This document shows positions 41,110 through 49,989 of a DNA stretch of 64,000 nt, piece by piece. The notes under the pieces were generated by a model. That model saw nothing but the letters and a program-made list of their open reading frames with translations, was not told the origin of the DNA and searched no databases. How positions within the stretch are numbered: position 1 is the first letter of the stretch; each line of letters begins with the position of its first letter. The position numbers were made by a program, and so were the translations under genes. Location: assembly GCA_000752675.2 (NCBI GenBank), contig LM994625.1, positions 365,940 to 429,939 of the forward strand, in the 5' to 3' direction. The stretch comes from a bacterium OL-1 (GTDB lineage: Bacteria > Actinomycetota > Coriobacteriia > Coriobacteriales > Atopobiaceae).

Positions 41110-41607
41110 CTAGTCCCAATACCCCGCATGTACAGCCGCGGCCTCGGCCTCAAGCTCGGGGAACGGCCCCACGACCTCGATGGGCTTCTGGCCAGCGGCA
41201 AAGATCTTCCTGCACGGCAGGTCAAACGTGGGGTTTTGCTCGTTTGAGCCCGTGAGCTCGAGGAGCCTGCGCTCGGTCATGGCATAGACCACGCGCCCCA
41301 CGTTTCCCCAGTAGATGGCGCCAGAGCACATCGAGCAGGGCTCGGCAGACGTGTAGAGAGAGCAGTCCCAGAGGTAGCCCTTCTCGTACTGCTGGCTCGC
41401 GCGCTCCATGAGCTGCGTCTCTGCGTGCCCAGTGCACTTGTGCGTCTTGATCTCGACGTTCTCCTGCTCGAGAAGAACCTCGCCCTCGGGCGAGACGAGA
41501 ATTGCCCCAAACGGCGTGTTCCCGTGCTCGCGCGAGCTCTTGGAGACCTCGATGGCCCTTCTCAGCAGTGCCACGTCCTCGCCGTGCGAGAACTCCTTGC
41601 GCGCCAT
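41110..41607 (-). CDS. Cytidine/deoxycytidylate deaminase-fold nucleoside or purine deaminase
   Basis: 165 aa zinc deaminase. The site is CTGHAETQL (His61, Glu63) and SAEPCSMCSGAIYW (Cys91, Cys94). It resembles the small GuaD/TadA-like nucleoside deaminases rather than CDA. Lying between two BMP lipoprotein genes in a purine importer operon, it probably deaminates an imported purine or nucleoside (guanine, adenine or a pyrimidine); the substrate is not resolved. A housekeeping tRNA-adenosine deaminase (TadA) is less likely from context. ATG at 41607 has GAGAGGAG upstream. Confidence 0.85.
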   Translation of the reverse strand: MARKEFSHGEDVALLRRAIEVSKSSREHGNTPFGAILVSPEGEVLLEQENVEIKTHKCTGHAETQLMERASQQYEKGYLWDCSLYTSAEPCSMCSGAIYWGNVGRVVYAMTERRLLELTGSNEQNPTFDLPCRKIFAAGQKPIEVVGPFPELEAEAAAVHAGYWD

Positions 41608-41681
41608 GCCCCCTACTCCTCTCCGGCTCGAAGCAATGAACCGATTGGTATTACCTTTCACAGGAGTATACAGCCAAAAAA

Positions 41682-41706
41682 GGGCCGCCCCCGAAGGAAG
41701 CGGCCC
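41682..41706 (-). terminator. Intrinsic terminator after BMP lipoprotein copy 1
   Basis: 7-bp arms GGGCCGC (41682-41688) and GCGGCCC (41700-41706), followed on the minus strand by TTTTTTGG. It lies inside the importer gene string, so the deaminase and BMP copy 2 may be expressed at a lower level. Confidence 0.75.
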
Positions 41707-41723
41707 CTGATGCGGTGAACGTC

Positions 41724-42848
41724 CTAGAGCGTGTTCTGGATGGCAGAGACCTCATCGTCGGTGACGAAGGTGCCGGCCTTGATCTGCTCGGAGTACTCCT
41801 TGATCTTGTCCTGAACGTCCTGGGAGACCTTGTCAGAGAACTTTCCAAGCGTGATGCCACCGTTGTCCATGTTACCGGTAATGGCCTTGCCGCCGCCAAA
41901 GGAGCCGGACTCGATCTCGTCCATGGCCTGGCCAATCATCCAGTCGGTGACGGTGGAGGTCACAACGGTGGGCTGGTCGGCACCCACGATGTCGATGGGC
42001 TGCGCGATGTCGAAGTGCGTGTCGGCACCGGCGGCCTCGAGCGCCTGGCGTGCGCCGTTGTCGACAGCCGAGGCGTCACCCCACATGACGTCGACGTTGT
42101 TGGAGGCAATCCACTGCTGCGTGAGGTTGGTGCCGAGAGACGCATCGGTAAAGCCGGCCTCGAAGTTGTACTGGCCCTGAATCGACGGGTCAATCTTCTG
42201 AGCAGCCGCCAGGTATGCGGAGTACTTGGTAATCGTGGAGGGGAGCTTCATGCCGCCGATGAAGCCGATGCTCTTGGTCTGCGTCATGAGGCCAGCCACC
42301 ACGCCGGCGAGAGCACCCGTCTGCTTGAAGTCGGGAAGAACCGTCTCGACGGGATCGAGGGTCTCGTAGTCGGTCATCTCGGCTGTGGGGTCGGTGTTGG
42401 TGATCAGGAAGTGAACCTTGGGGTGGCTGTCGGCCGCGTCGGCGACAACCTCTGCCCAGTCGGAGGCAAACTGGTTGCCGTTGCCGATGATGAGGTCGAC
42501 GTCCTGATCGACGTAGGTCTGCGCCGCGGTTGCAGCGTCGGCGTCAGCGGTGTTCTCCTTGGGCTCGAGCATGGTCCACTTGGGGTGAGACTCCAGGGCC
42601 CTCTTGAGGGACTCATAGTGGCCCTGATCCCAGCCGCCGTCGGTGATGATGCCGCTCATAATCATGGCGACCTTGTAGCTGCTCTGCTCGGAATCGGACC
42701 CAGAGGCGGAGCTATCGGACGAGCTGGAGCTGGAGCCAGAACCACCGCAGCCGGCAAGGGCGAGCGCACCCACGCTGCCGAGTCCCAGGGCGATGGCCTG
42801 GCGCCTGTCGAGCATAGCGGCGGACAGAGACTTCTTGTTTTCACTCAT
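41724..42848 (-). CDS. BMP-family purine/nucleoside-binding lipoprotein, copy 1
   Basis: 374 aa. It has a DRRQAIALGLG twin-arginine-like signal, lipobox ALAGC (Cys34), a long Ser-rich linker, then the BMP domain (SYKVAMIMSGIITDGGWDQG; VHFLITNTDPTAEM; NVDVMWGDASAVDNGA; QKIDPSIQGQYNFEAG). ATG at 42848 has GGAGGAAGGAAAG upstream. Substrate-binding partner of the ABC genes at 43.0-46.6 kb. Nearest paralogue is the lipoprotein 650 bp downstream. Confidence 0.92.
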   Translation of the reverse strand: MSENKKSLSAAMLDRRQAIALGLGSVGALALAGCGGSGSSSSSSDSSASGSDSEQSSYKVAMIMSGIITDGGWDQGHYESLKRALESHPKWTMLEPKENTADADAATAAQTYVDQDVDLIIGNGNQFASDWAEVVADAADSHPKVHFLITNTDPTAEMTDYETLDPVETVLPDFKQTGALAGVVAGLMTQTKSIGFIGGMKLPSTITKYSAYLAAAQKIDPSIQGQYNFEAGFTDASLGTNLTQQWIASNNVDVMWGDASAVDNGARQALEAAGADTHFDIAQPIDIVGADQPTVVTSTVTDWMIGQAMDEIESGSFGGGKAITGNMDNGGITLGKFSDKVSQDVQDKIKEYSEQIKAGTFVTDDEVSAIQNTL

Positions 42849-42961
42849 GATGTGCCCTTTCCTTCCTCCGTTACGAGAGGCGCAGGGTGCGCCCCTCATC
42901 TCAAACTCTCCCCTCTGAACGTTACTCGTACGCAAGGGGAATGAAACCACAGAGTAACCTA

Positions 42962-42999
42962 AGCGGCACCCACCCCTCGGTGACGGGCCGGGTGCCGCT
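42962..42999 (-). other. Hairpin between permease and BMP lipoprotein genes
   Basis: 10-bp arms AGCGGCACCC (42962-42971) and GGGTGCCGCT (42990-42999), just past the permease stop. The U-tract is weak. Such hairpins often stabilise or partly terminate transcripts so that the binding protein is made at a different level. Confidence 0.55.
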
Positions 43000-43004
43000 G
43001 TGGA

Positions 43005-43937
43005 CTAGCGCTGCTCGCGGAAGTACGGCTGCCCGTTTGCCTTGGGGCCGGCGTGCTTGGAGCCAAAGAAGATGAGTGCCACGATGGTGAAGATGTACGG
43101 GATCATCTTGAAGAACATGACCGGCGCAGCCTGGAACTGGGCCTGGAGCGCCACGTTGAGGCCGTCGAAGAAGCCAAAGAGCAGGCTGGCACCCAGTACG
43201 CCAAGCGCGCTCCAACGGCCAAAGATGACCGTTGCCAGGGCGATGAAGCCGCGCCCCATCACGATGCCGTCTGTGTAGATGGGCGTGTAGCACAGGGTGA
43301 GGAACGCGCCGCCGGCAGCGGTGAGCGCGCCGCAGACGATGCAGGCCAGGTACTTAACGCGCACGACGTCGATGCCAAGGGTCTCGGCCGCGTGGGGGTT
43401 CTCGCCCACAGAGCGGAAGGAGAGACCGGCGCGGAAGTGCTTGAAGAAGTAGCGCACCAGGGGGACCAGGACAAACGCCAGGTAGGCAAGAAGCGTCTGG
43501 TTAAAGAACGCGTTGCCTATGAAGGGGATGCTCGAGAGCCCCGGAATGGCAATGCTCGCCATCTGGTCGCCAGTGGCATTGGCCGAGTTGGAGCCAACGA
43601 AGAGGTTGTAGCCAAAGAGCGCGATGGCCGGCGCCAGAATGTTGATGGCCATACCGGTGACCACCTGGTCGGCACAGAGCGTGACCGTGCAGAACGCATA
43701 GAGCATGTTGATGAGGACACCCGCGAGCATGGCAACGAAAAGGCCAACCCAAAGGTTGCCGGTCATCTTTCCAACGGCGAAGCCCACAAATGCGCCAATG
43801 GCCATAACGCCCTCGAGGCCAATGTTCACGAGGCCGGCTCGCTCGGAGAAGACCTCACCTAGCGCCGCCAACAGAATAGGCACGGCGCCCATGGTCATGG
43901 CCTTGAGGATGGTGGGAAGTGCAGTCATGAAGTCCAT
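43005..43937 (-). CDS. Purine/nucleoside ABC importer permease (YufQ-type)
   Basis: 310 aa, eight to ten helices, of the branched-chain amino acid/BMP-linked permease class: PILLAALGEVFSERAGLVNIGLEGVM (split here: PILLAALGEVFSERAGLV, then NIGLEGVMAIGAF), YNLFVGSNS, SFRSVGENPHAAETLGIDV (the cytoplasmic coupling loop). It pairs with the overlapping permease at 43937-45028. The ATG shares one base with the upstream stop, showing tight coupling. Confidence 0.92.
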   Translation of the reverse strand: MDFMTALPTILKAMTMGAVPILLAALGEVFSERAGLVNIGLEGVMAIGAFVGFAVGKMTGNLWVGLFVAMLAGVLINMLYAFCTVTLCADQVVTGMAINILAPAIALFGYNLFVGSNSANATGDQMASIAIPGLSSIPFIGNAFFNQTLLAYLAFVLVPLVRYFFKHFRAGLSFRSVGENPHAAETLGIDVVRVKYLACIVCGALTAAGGAFLTLCYTPIYTDGIVMGRGFIALATVIFGRWSALGVLGASLLFGFFDGLNVALQAQFQAAPVMFFKMIPYIFTIVALIFFGSKHAGPKANGQPYFREQR

Positions 43938-45028
43938 TACGCGTTCACCTCGGCCTTCTTGGCCTTAGCGTCCTGCCTTGCGGCGACGTAGGCCTTGATC
44001 TTGGGGAGCTTGACGGCGGCCATGCCGGCGACGGCGAAGATGATGATGAGGCCGCGGATGATTTCGACGATGGCGGTGGGAACCCCAATGACGCTCTGCA
44101 TCATGGTTCCGCCAGTGGAGAGGACGCCAAAGAAGAACGCCACGAAGATGGCAGCGATGGGGTTGAGCTGAGCGATGAGGGCAATTGCCACGCCGTCAAA
44201 GCCAAAGCCCGAGCCAAAGCCATCGGCCAGGCGGTACGGGGTCTTGCCGAGGAGCTCGACGGCACCGCCCAGGCCCGCAATGGCGCCCGAGAGGATGAAG
44301 GCGAGCAGAACCAGGCGACGCACAGGGAAGCCGTTGACCCTCGAGGCAATGGGGTTCATGCCAACCGCGCGAATCTTGAAGCCGAAGGACGTGCGGAAGA
44401 TGACGTACCAGATGAAGATGCCCAGCACGATGGCGAGAATGACGCCCACGTGCGTGCCAAAGACCTCGGGCAGGCGCGCGGACTGCGGAATGGCGATGGT
44501 CTTGGGCAGGCCGTTATCGGAGTAGACGTTCTTGTAGATGTACTCCATGAAGTACATGGCCACGTAGTTGAGCATGATCGTGGTGATCATCTCGTTGAGG
44601 CCGCGAGTGATCTTCATGATGCCCGGCAGGAGCCCCCAGATGGCGCCAGCCACGATGCCGGCGACAAGCCCCAGCGCAAGGCCGGCAGGGCCCTCGAGCC
44701 CCAAGCCGAGCACGCACGTTGCGGTGGCGCAGGCACCCATGATGAACTGTCCCTCGCCGCCCAGGTTAAAGACGCCGCACTTGTAGGCGAACGCCGCGCA
44801 CAGGCCGGTGAAGATGAGCGGGCAGGCGCGCTCGAGCGTCTTGCTCAACTTTGCGCCGTCACCCAGGGAACCCTGGATCATGGCCGCATAGCCCTCGAGC
44901 GGGTTCTTCCCCAGGCATGCGATGATGATTGCGCCAATGATCAGAGCCAGGAGCACGGCGACGACCGGCGTGAGGATCATCAGGCGCCTCTCGCTGCGCT
45001 CCTCCGGGCTCAGAGCCTTCTTTGCCAC
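43937..45028 (-). CDS. Purine/nucleoside ABC importer permease (YufP-type)
   Basis: 363 aa, about ten helices, partner of the YufQ-type permease. It has FTGLCAAFAYKCGVFNLGGE, EGQFIMGACATATCVLGLG, GLNEMITTIMLNYVAMYF and RAVGMNPIASRVNGFPVRR (coupling loop). The start is a GTG at 45028, supported by AGGAGGGGG a few bases upstream. It is 12 nt after the ATPase gene stop. Confidence 0.92.
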   Translation of the reverse strand: MAKKALSPEERSERRLMILTPVVAVLLALIIGAIIIACLGKNPLEGYAAMIQGSLGDGAKLSKTLERACPLIFTGLCAAFAYKCGVFNLGGEGQFIMGACATATCVLGLGLEGPAGLALGLVAGIVAGAIWGLLPGIMKITRGLNEMITTIMLNYVAMYFMEYIYKNVYSDNGLPKTIAIPQSARLPEVFGTHVGVILAIVLGIFIWYVIFRTSFGFKIRAVGMNPIASRVNGFPVRRLVLLAFILSGAIAGLGGAVELLGKTPYRLADGFGSGFGFDGVAIALIAQLNPIAAIFVAFFFGVLSTGGTMMQSVIGVPTAIVEIIRGLIIIFAVAGMAAVKLPKIKAYVAARQDAKAKKAEVNA

Positions 45029-45040
45029 GTTAACCCCCTC

Positions 45041-46552
45041 CTACTTTCCTGCCATGGCGAGCGAAATCTCCTTGATGGGAGGATTCGCACCCGGGTACGT
45101 GCCCATGATCTGGCCCTCGAAAAGCACCACGATGCGGTCGGAGAGCTTGAGCACCTCGTCGAAGTCTGCCGAGATGAGAAGCACCGCGCACCCGGCGTCG
45201 CGCTGGGCCACGATCTGGTTGTGGATGAACTCGGTGGCGCCAATGTCCAGGCCGCGGGTGGGATAGACCGCCACAAGAAGCTTGGGGTGCCCCTCAAGCT
45301 CGCGGGCAAGGATGACCTTCTGCTGGTTGCCGCCGGAGAGGCTGCGGGCCGTCTGGTCAACGGAGGTGCAGCGGATGTCGTTCTCCTCGCGCAGGCGCTC
45401 GGCGTAGGAGTGAATCTCGCCCATCTTGAGCCACTTGCCATGGCCGAGGGAGAACTGGTCGGACTCTGTCTGCTTGAGCACGAGGTTCTCGGCGATGGTC
45501 ATGTCTCCCACAAGGCCCATCTTGTTACGGTCCTCGGGGATGTTGCCCAGGCCGGCATCGATGAAGGTCTCGGGCGAGAAGACCGCAATCTCTGTTCCAT
45601 CGGGGCCGATGACCTTGCCGGAGTCCGGCTTCACCAGGCCAGTCACGACCTCGGCCAGGGGCGTCTGGCCGTTGCCGTCGATGCCTGCGACACCCAGGAT
45701 CTCTCCCTTGTGGATGGTGAGCGAGACGTCCTTCAGGCCGCCATGCTTGATCTCGGGGTGATACGAGACGTTCTGGAGGACGAACTCGTCCTTGGTGGCG
45801 CCCGTGACCTTCTCGTAGGTGTTCTCGACGAACTTCTGGCCAATCATGAGGTCCGCGAGCTCCTGCTCGGTGGTGTCGGCAACGCGCAACGTCTCGACCG
45901 TCTCGCCGCGGCGAAGCACTGTGACGCGGTCGGAGATGCGCATGACCTCGCGCATCTTGTGGGAGATAAAGACGATGCCCTTGCCCTCGGCAGTGAGCGA
46001 ACGCATGATGTCGAAGAGCCCCTCGACCTCAAGGTCGGTGAGGACGGCCGTGGGCTCGTCGAGGATAAGCAGGTCTGCCCCGCGGAACAGCACCTTCATA
46101 ATCTCAACGCGCTGCTGCATGCCAATGGACATGTCGCCGACCTTCTCGTCGAGGTCAATCTCAAGGCCGTAGCGGTCCATGATGTCCTCAACGGTCTTGC
46201 GATCCTCGCCCTCCTGCAGAAGCGGCGAGTTGTGGCGCTTGTCGCCCAGGATGATGTTCTCGAGGCCCGTCATATCATCGATGAGCATGAAGTGCTGGTG
46301 GACCATGCCAATGCCCTGCCCCACGGCCACTCGCGGCGAGGAGATGCTCACCTCCTTGCCGTGCATGAAGATCTTGCCCTCGGTGGGCTGGTAAAGCCCT
46401 ATGAGGACGTTCATGAGCGTGGACTTGCCTGCGCCGTTTTCGCCCAGGAGGGTGTGCACCTCCCCCTCCTGAACGTCGAAGGTCACGTTCTTGTTCGCGT
46501 AGAACGAACCGAAGCGCTTGCTGATGTTCTCCATTCTCAGCAACTCGGCCAT
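45041..46552 (-). CDS. Purine/nucleoside ABC importer ATPase (YufO-type, duplicated)
   Basis: 503 aa with two ABC domains in tandem, the usual form for sugar and nucleoside importers of this class. Domain 1 has Walker A LLGENGAGKSTLMNVLIG, signature MSIGMQQRVEIMK, and Walker B LLILDEPTAVLTD. Domain 2 has a degenerate Walker A (VAGIDGNGQTPLAEVVTG) and signature LSGGNQQKVILAREL. ATG at 46552. First gene of the importer operon, with an operator-like site 45 nt upstream in the short gap after the fused xanthine dehydrogenase gene. Confidence 0.94.
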   Translation of the reverse strand: MAELLRMENISKRFGSFYANKNVTFDVQEGEVHTLLGENGAGKSTLMNVLIGLYQPTEGKIFMHGKEVSISSPRVAVGQGIGMVHQHFMLIDDMTGLENIILGDKRHNSPLLQEGEDRKTVEDIMDRYGLEIDLDEKVGDMSIGMQQRVEIMKVLFRGADLLILDEPTAVLTDLEVEGLFDIMRSLTAEGKGIVFISHKMREVMRISDRVTVLRRGETVETLRVADTTEQELADLMIGQKFVENTYEKVTGATKDEFVLQNVSYHPEIKHGGLKDVSLTIHKGEILGVAGIDGNGQTPLAEVVTGLVKPDSGKVIGPDGTEIAVFSPETFIDAGLGNIPEDRNKMGLVGDMTIAENLVLKQTESDQFSLGHGKWLKMGEIHSYAERLREENDIRCTSVDQTARSLSGGNQQKVILARELEGHPKLLVAVYPTRGLDIGATEFIHNQIVAQRDAGCAVLLISADFDEVLKLSDRIVVLFEGQIMGTYPGANPPIKEISLAMAGK

Positions 46553-46596
46553 GCCTACCGCCTTTCGCCGACAAACGCTATCAAACCGTCAGTTGA

Positions 46597-46612
46597 GCAA
46601 ACGAATTGTTGC
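46597..46612 (-). promoter_or_regulatory. Operator candidate upstream of the ABC importer operon
   Basis: Imperfect palindrome GCAAACGAATTGTTGC in the 69-bp gap between the ATPase start and the upstream gene, 45 nt before the ATG. It fits the AACAA/TTGTT class loosely. Confidence 0.4.
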
Positions 46613-46621
46613 ATCCGCGTG

Positions 46622-49420
46622 TTACCGGGACTTTTCCGCCTCCTTGCCAGCCGTCTTCTTGCGGGAATATGGCGTCCCCTCAAGGGGAAGCTTGGTACGA
46701 AGCACACCATCGACCCGGTGATAGGCGTTCTGGATGGCGGGTGCCGTGGGAATGGTGGCAATCTCGCCAATACCCTTGCCGCCGTATGCAACCGGGAGCA
46801 GGTGTTCCTTCTCGACGTAGATGGCATCGATGTGGGGGATCTGGTTGGCGCGGAGAAGACCCAGGGTGCCATAGTGCGCCTGGGGGACGCAGTCCTTGAG
46901 CGGGAAGTCCTCGGTGAGCGCATAGCCCATGCTCATGAGGACGCCACCCTCGATCTGGCCCTGGATGGCGATGGGGTTCACGACCTTGCCCGAGTCGTGG
47001 GCAGCATAGACCTCGCTCACGCGGCGGTCCTTGTCGAGAATCACGCAGGTGGTGGCGTAGCCGTAGCACACGTGGCTCTTGGGGTTGGGCTTGTCGGCAC
47101 CCAGCTTGTCCGTGGGCTCGAAGTAGACGTAGCGGAACTCGTGGCCCTCGAGCGCAGCGAGCGCCGCAACCGGGTCTTGGGGCACCACGGCGTGGCCGGC
47201 CGTGAGATCACCCGGGTGGTTGTCCACGTAGGGGGTGTCATCGTCGTACTCGATGGTGGCGCCGTCTCCATGGGCGCACACGGGGGCCGCAGGAACCTCC
47301 TGGCCGCGCTCGACGGCAAGCATGGCGTCGCGCAGCAGGAAGGCGGCGCCGCGCACGGCCTCGCCGGTAATGACGGTCTGACGCGAACCCGAGGTGGTGC
47401 CGGAGTCCGGAGCGGCCTCGGTGGAGCACTCGCCGTTCTCGATGGCAGACTTGGGAAGGCCCGTTGCCTCGGCAACATCCTGCTGGAAGACTGTGTTGCA
47501 GCCCTGACCAATGTCAGAGGTGGCCGAGTAGATCACGGCGCGGCCGCCCTCGACGCGGATGTTGGCGCGACCGGCGTCGGGCAGGCCCACGCCCACGCCG
47601 GAGTTCTTCATGGCGCAGGCGAGACCGGCGTGGTCGGCGTTCTTCTCGTACACGTCCTTGACCGCCAGCAGGGTCTCCTTGAGGGCGGTGGAGCAATCGG
47701 CAATCTGTCCGTTGGGCAGTGCCTCTCCAGGCTCGATGGCGTTCCTGTAGCGAATCTCCCACGGAGAGATACCAACCTCGTCGGCGAGGAGGTCGATAAG
47801 GCACTCGAGGGCAAACTCGCTCTGGCAGACGCCAAAGCCACGGAAGGCACCGGCGGGTGGGTTGTTGGTGTAGTAGCCGTAGCCGCGGATGTCAGTGTTC
47901 TGGTAGGTGTAGGGGCCAACGGCGTGGGTGCAGGCTCGCTCGAGCACCGGGCCGCAGAGGCTCGCGTAGGCGCCGGTGTCGAAGTTGATCTCGCAGTCCA
48001 GGCCGGTGAACTTGCCGTTCTCGTCGCAGCCCAGGGTGAAGGTGCCCAGCATGGCATGGCGCTTGGGATGGAAGTCGATGGACTCCTGGCGCGTGAAACG
48101 GCACTTGATTGCACGCTTGAAGCGGTAGGCGGCAAGCGCGGCAAGGTGCTGGGCCGAGACGTCCTCCTTGCCACCAAAGCCACCGCCCACGAGCATGGTC
48201 TGGACCACCACGCGCTCGGGGGACTTGTCCCAGCCAAACATGTGGGCGACCTCCTTGCGCGTATCGTAGGCACCCTGGTCGGTCGAGAAGATCTTCACGC
48301 CGTCCTTGTAGGGAATGGCAACGGCGCACTCCGGCTCGAGGAAGGCGTGCTCGGTGAAGGGGGTCTCGAAGGTGTGCGTGACCACATGCGCCGAGTGGGC
48401 GAGGGCCTCCTTGGCGTTGCCGCGGGTGACGTGGCGGCTCTGACAGACGTTGTCGTGCAGCTCGACGAGGTTGCCAAAGGCGTTAAAGCTCTTGTGGATG
48501 ATGGGGGCATCGGGAGCCTTTGCCTCGGCGATGTTGCGCACGGGCTCCAGGGGCTCATAGTCAACGCGCACAAGTCGCTTGGCGCGCTCGAGGGTCTTGG
48601 CGTCCTCGGCAACAACCAGGCAGATGGCGTCGCCCACAAAGCGGGTGATGTCGCCCTCGGCAATGAAGACGTCCCAGTCCTGGATGAGGTGGCCAACCTG
48701 GTTCACCGGCACGTCCTTGGCCGTAAGGACGCCAAGAACGCCAGGCAGGACCTCTGCCTTGGATGCGTCGATCTTGAGGACGCGGGCACGAGGGTACTTG
48801 GAGCGCACGGCAGACGCGTACGCCATGTCCGGGAAGTCGCGATCGTCCAGGTCATCGGGGTACTTGCCGTAGCCCAGGACCTTGCGGCGCACGTCTACGC
48901 GGAAGGCACGCTTGCCCACGCCGTACTCGTCGCCATGCTCGAGGTCCTCGTCAATCTGCGCCTCGCCGCGCAGGACTGCGGCGGCGAGCTGAATGCCCTC
49001 GATGATCTTCTTGTAGCCCGTGCAGCGGCACACGTTGCCGCGGATGGCCCACCTGACCTCTTCCTCGGTGGGGTTAGGGTTCTGGCGCACCAGGGCGGCG
49101 CCGCTCATCACCATGCCGGGGATGCAGAAGCCACACTGCACGGCGCCCACGGCGCCGAAGGCGTAGACGAACGCCTCCTGCTCCTCGTGGGTAAGGCCCT
49201 CCACGGTGAGGATGTGCTTGCCCTGGGCGAGCTTGGTGGTCATGACGCAGCCCTTGGTGGCAATGCCGTCGATGACCACGGTGCAGGTGCCGCAGGCGCC
49301 CTCCGAGCAGCCGTCCTTCACGGAGGTGAGATGTAGGTCGTCACGCAGGAAGCGCAGGAGCGACTTGTTCTCCTCGGTCGTGATCTCCTGACCGTTTACA
49401 AAGAAGCTGTAGGTTGCCAT
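46622..49420 (-). CDS. xdhD: Selenium-dependent xanthine dehydrogenase (fused [2Fe-2S] and Mo domains)
   Basis: 932 aa. Residues 1-150 are the [2Fe-2S] domain (Cys38/43/46/58 in GCSEGACGTC and KGCV; Cys96/99 and Cys131/133 in QCGFC and VCRCTG). From about 170 on is the Mo domain: VGGGFGGKEDVSAQ, GAFRGFGVCQSEFAL, SDIGQGCNTVFQQD, and the catalytic Glu886 in GGKGIGEIATIP. This single-chain form is that of E. coli XdhD and of the selenium-dependent XDH family. There is no FAD subunit; electrons must leave by another route, probably the adjacent ferredoxin and YgfK. It may reduce urate or oxidise xanthine; the direction is not readable. Confidence 0.93.
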   Translation of the reverse strand: MATYSFFVNGQEITTEENKSLLRFLRDDLHLTSVKDGCSEGACGTCTVVIDGIATKGCVMTTKLAQGKHILTVEGLTHEEQEAFVYAFGAVGAVQCGFCIPGMVMSGAALVRQNPNPTEEEVRWAIRGNVCRCTGYKKIIEGIQLAAAVLRGEAQIDEDLEHGDEYGVGKRAFRVDVRRKVLGYGKYPDDLDDRDFPDMAYASAVRSKYPRARVLKIDASKAEVLPGVLGVLTAKDVPVNQVGHLIQDWDVFIAEGDITRFVGDAICLVVAEDAKTLERAKRLVRVDYEPLEPVRNIAEAKAPDAPIIHKSFNAFGNLVELHDNVCQSRHVTRGNAKEALAHSAHVVTHTFETPFTEHAFLEPECAVAIPYKDGVKIFSTDQGAYDTRKEVAHMFGWDKSPERVVVQTMLVGGGFGGKEDVSAQHLAALAAYRFKRAIKCRFTRQESIDFHPKRHAMLGTFTLGCDENGKFTGLDCEINFDTGAYASLCGPVLERACTHAVGPYTYQNTDIRGYGYYTNNPPAGAFRGFGVCQSEFALECLIDLLADEVGISPWEIRYRNAIEPGEALPNGQIADCSTALKETLLAVKDVYEKNADHAGLACAMKNSGVGVGLPDAGRANIRVEGGRAVIYSATSDIGQGCNTVFQQDVAEATGLPKSAIENGECSTEAAPDSGTTSGSRQTVITGEAVRGAAFLLRDAMLAVERGQEVPAAPVCAHGDGATIEYDDDTPYVDNHPGDLTAGHAVVPQDPVAALAALEGHEFRYVYFEPTDKLGADKPNPKSHVCYGYATTCVILDKDRRVSEVYAAHDSGKVVNPIAIQGQIEGGVLMSMGYALTEDFPLKDCVPQAHYGTLGLLRANQIPHIDAIYVEKEHLLPVAYGGKGIGEIATIPTAPAIQNAYHRVDGVLRTKLPLEGTPYSRKKTAGKEAEKSR

Positions 49421-49432
49421 CTCTCCTCCTCC

Positions 49433-49903
49433 CTAGAAGTCCTTGGCAATGATGCCGAACGCATCGTGGATGACCCCACGCGGGCATTTGGACGCGCACA
49501 TGCCGCAGGAGATGCAGTCCTCCTGGCTGATGACGGCAAGGTTATCGGTCACGTGGACCGCGTCCGACGTGCAGGCACGCTCGCAGGCGCCGCAGGCGAT
49601 GCAGCTCACCTGGCACACCGCGCGTGCGGCAGAGCCAGTCTCGTGGTTGGAGCAGAGCACCTGGATGCGCTGGTGGCGCGGGACAATATCGATGATGTGC
49701 TGCTCGCACATGCGAGCGCACAGGCCACAGCCAATGCAGGCCTCGCGGTTCACATGCGCCACGCCGTTCTCATTAAGTTCGATTGCATGCATGCGACAGG
49801 CGGCAACGCATGAGCCGCAGCCGATACAACCCTCTGAGCAGCGGTCGGGCGCGGGTCCCCCGGCGCACCTCACCACCGCAACCATGTCTCTTTTTCGTGC
49901 CAT
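49433..49903 (-). CDS. Polyferredoxin (four [4Fe-4S] motifs)
   Basis: 156 aa, four CxxCxxCxxxC motifs: CIGCGSCVAAC, CIGCGLCARMC, CIACGACERAC and CISCGMCASKC. There is no membrane helix or signal. ATG at 49903 is preferred, with GGGGGA upstream; an in-frame ATG 15 nt earlier is possible. It lies between ygfK and the FAD-less xanthine dehydrogenase, so the natural inference is electron transfer between those two. Confidence 0.88.
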   Translation of the reverse strand: MARKRDMVAVVRCAGGPAPDRCSEGCIGCGSCVAACRMHAIELNENGVAHVNREACIGCGLCARMCEQHIIDIVPRHQRIQVLCSNHETGSAARAVCQVSCIACGACERACTSDAVHVTDNLAVISQEDCISCGMCASKCPRGVIHDAFGIIAKDF

Positions 49904-49928
49904 AACTCGGTCCCCCATATGAGCTACA

Positions 49929-49954
49929 GCGGGACGGCCGCACGGCCGCCCCGC
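49929..49954 (-). other. Hairpin between ygfK and the ferredoxin gene
   Basis: 12-bp arms GCGGGACGGCCG (49929-49940) and CGGCCGCCCCGC (49943-49954), one mismatch, tiny loop. There is no U-tract; probably an RNA processing or partial termination element. Confidence 0.5.
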
Positions 49955-49989
49955 CAGTGTGATCTTCGAGGCGCGAAGGCGCCTGGTGC

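Noticed and set aside
41110-41607. Housekeeping tRNA adenosine deaminase TadA.
   Set aside because: The fold matches, but its place between two purine-importer lipoprotein genes makes a catabolic purine or nucleoside deaminase more likely. Left without a symbol.
44450-49336. A 1628-codon open frame on the plus strand opposite the ABC importer and fused xanthine dehydrogenase genes.
   Set aside because: It is an antisense shadow of well-supported minus-strand genes caused by high GC and codon bias. Its translation has no family motifs and a composition rich in Val, Leu, Gly, His and Arg. Similar long shadows lie at 5586-7763, 8624-10966, 13433-15805 and 18139-20709.
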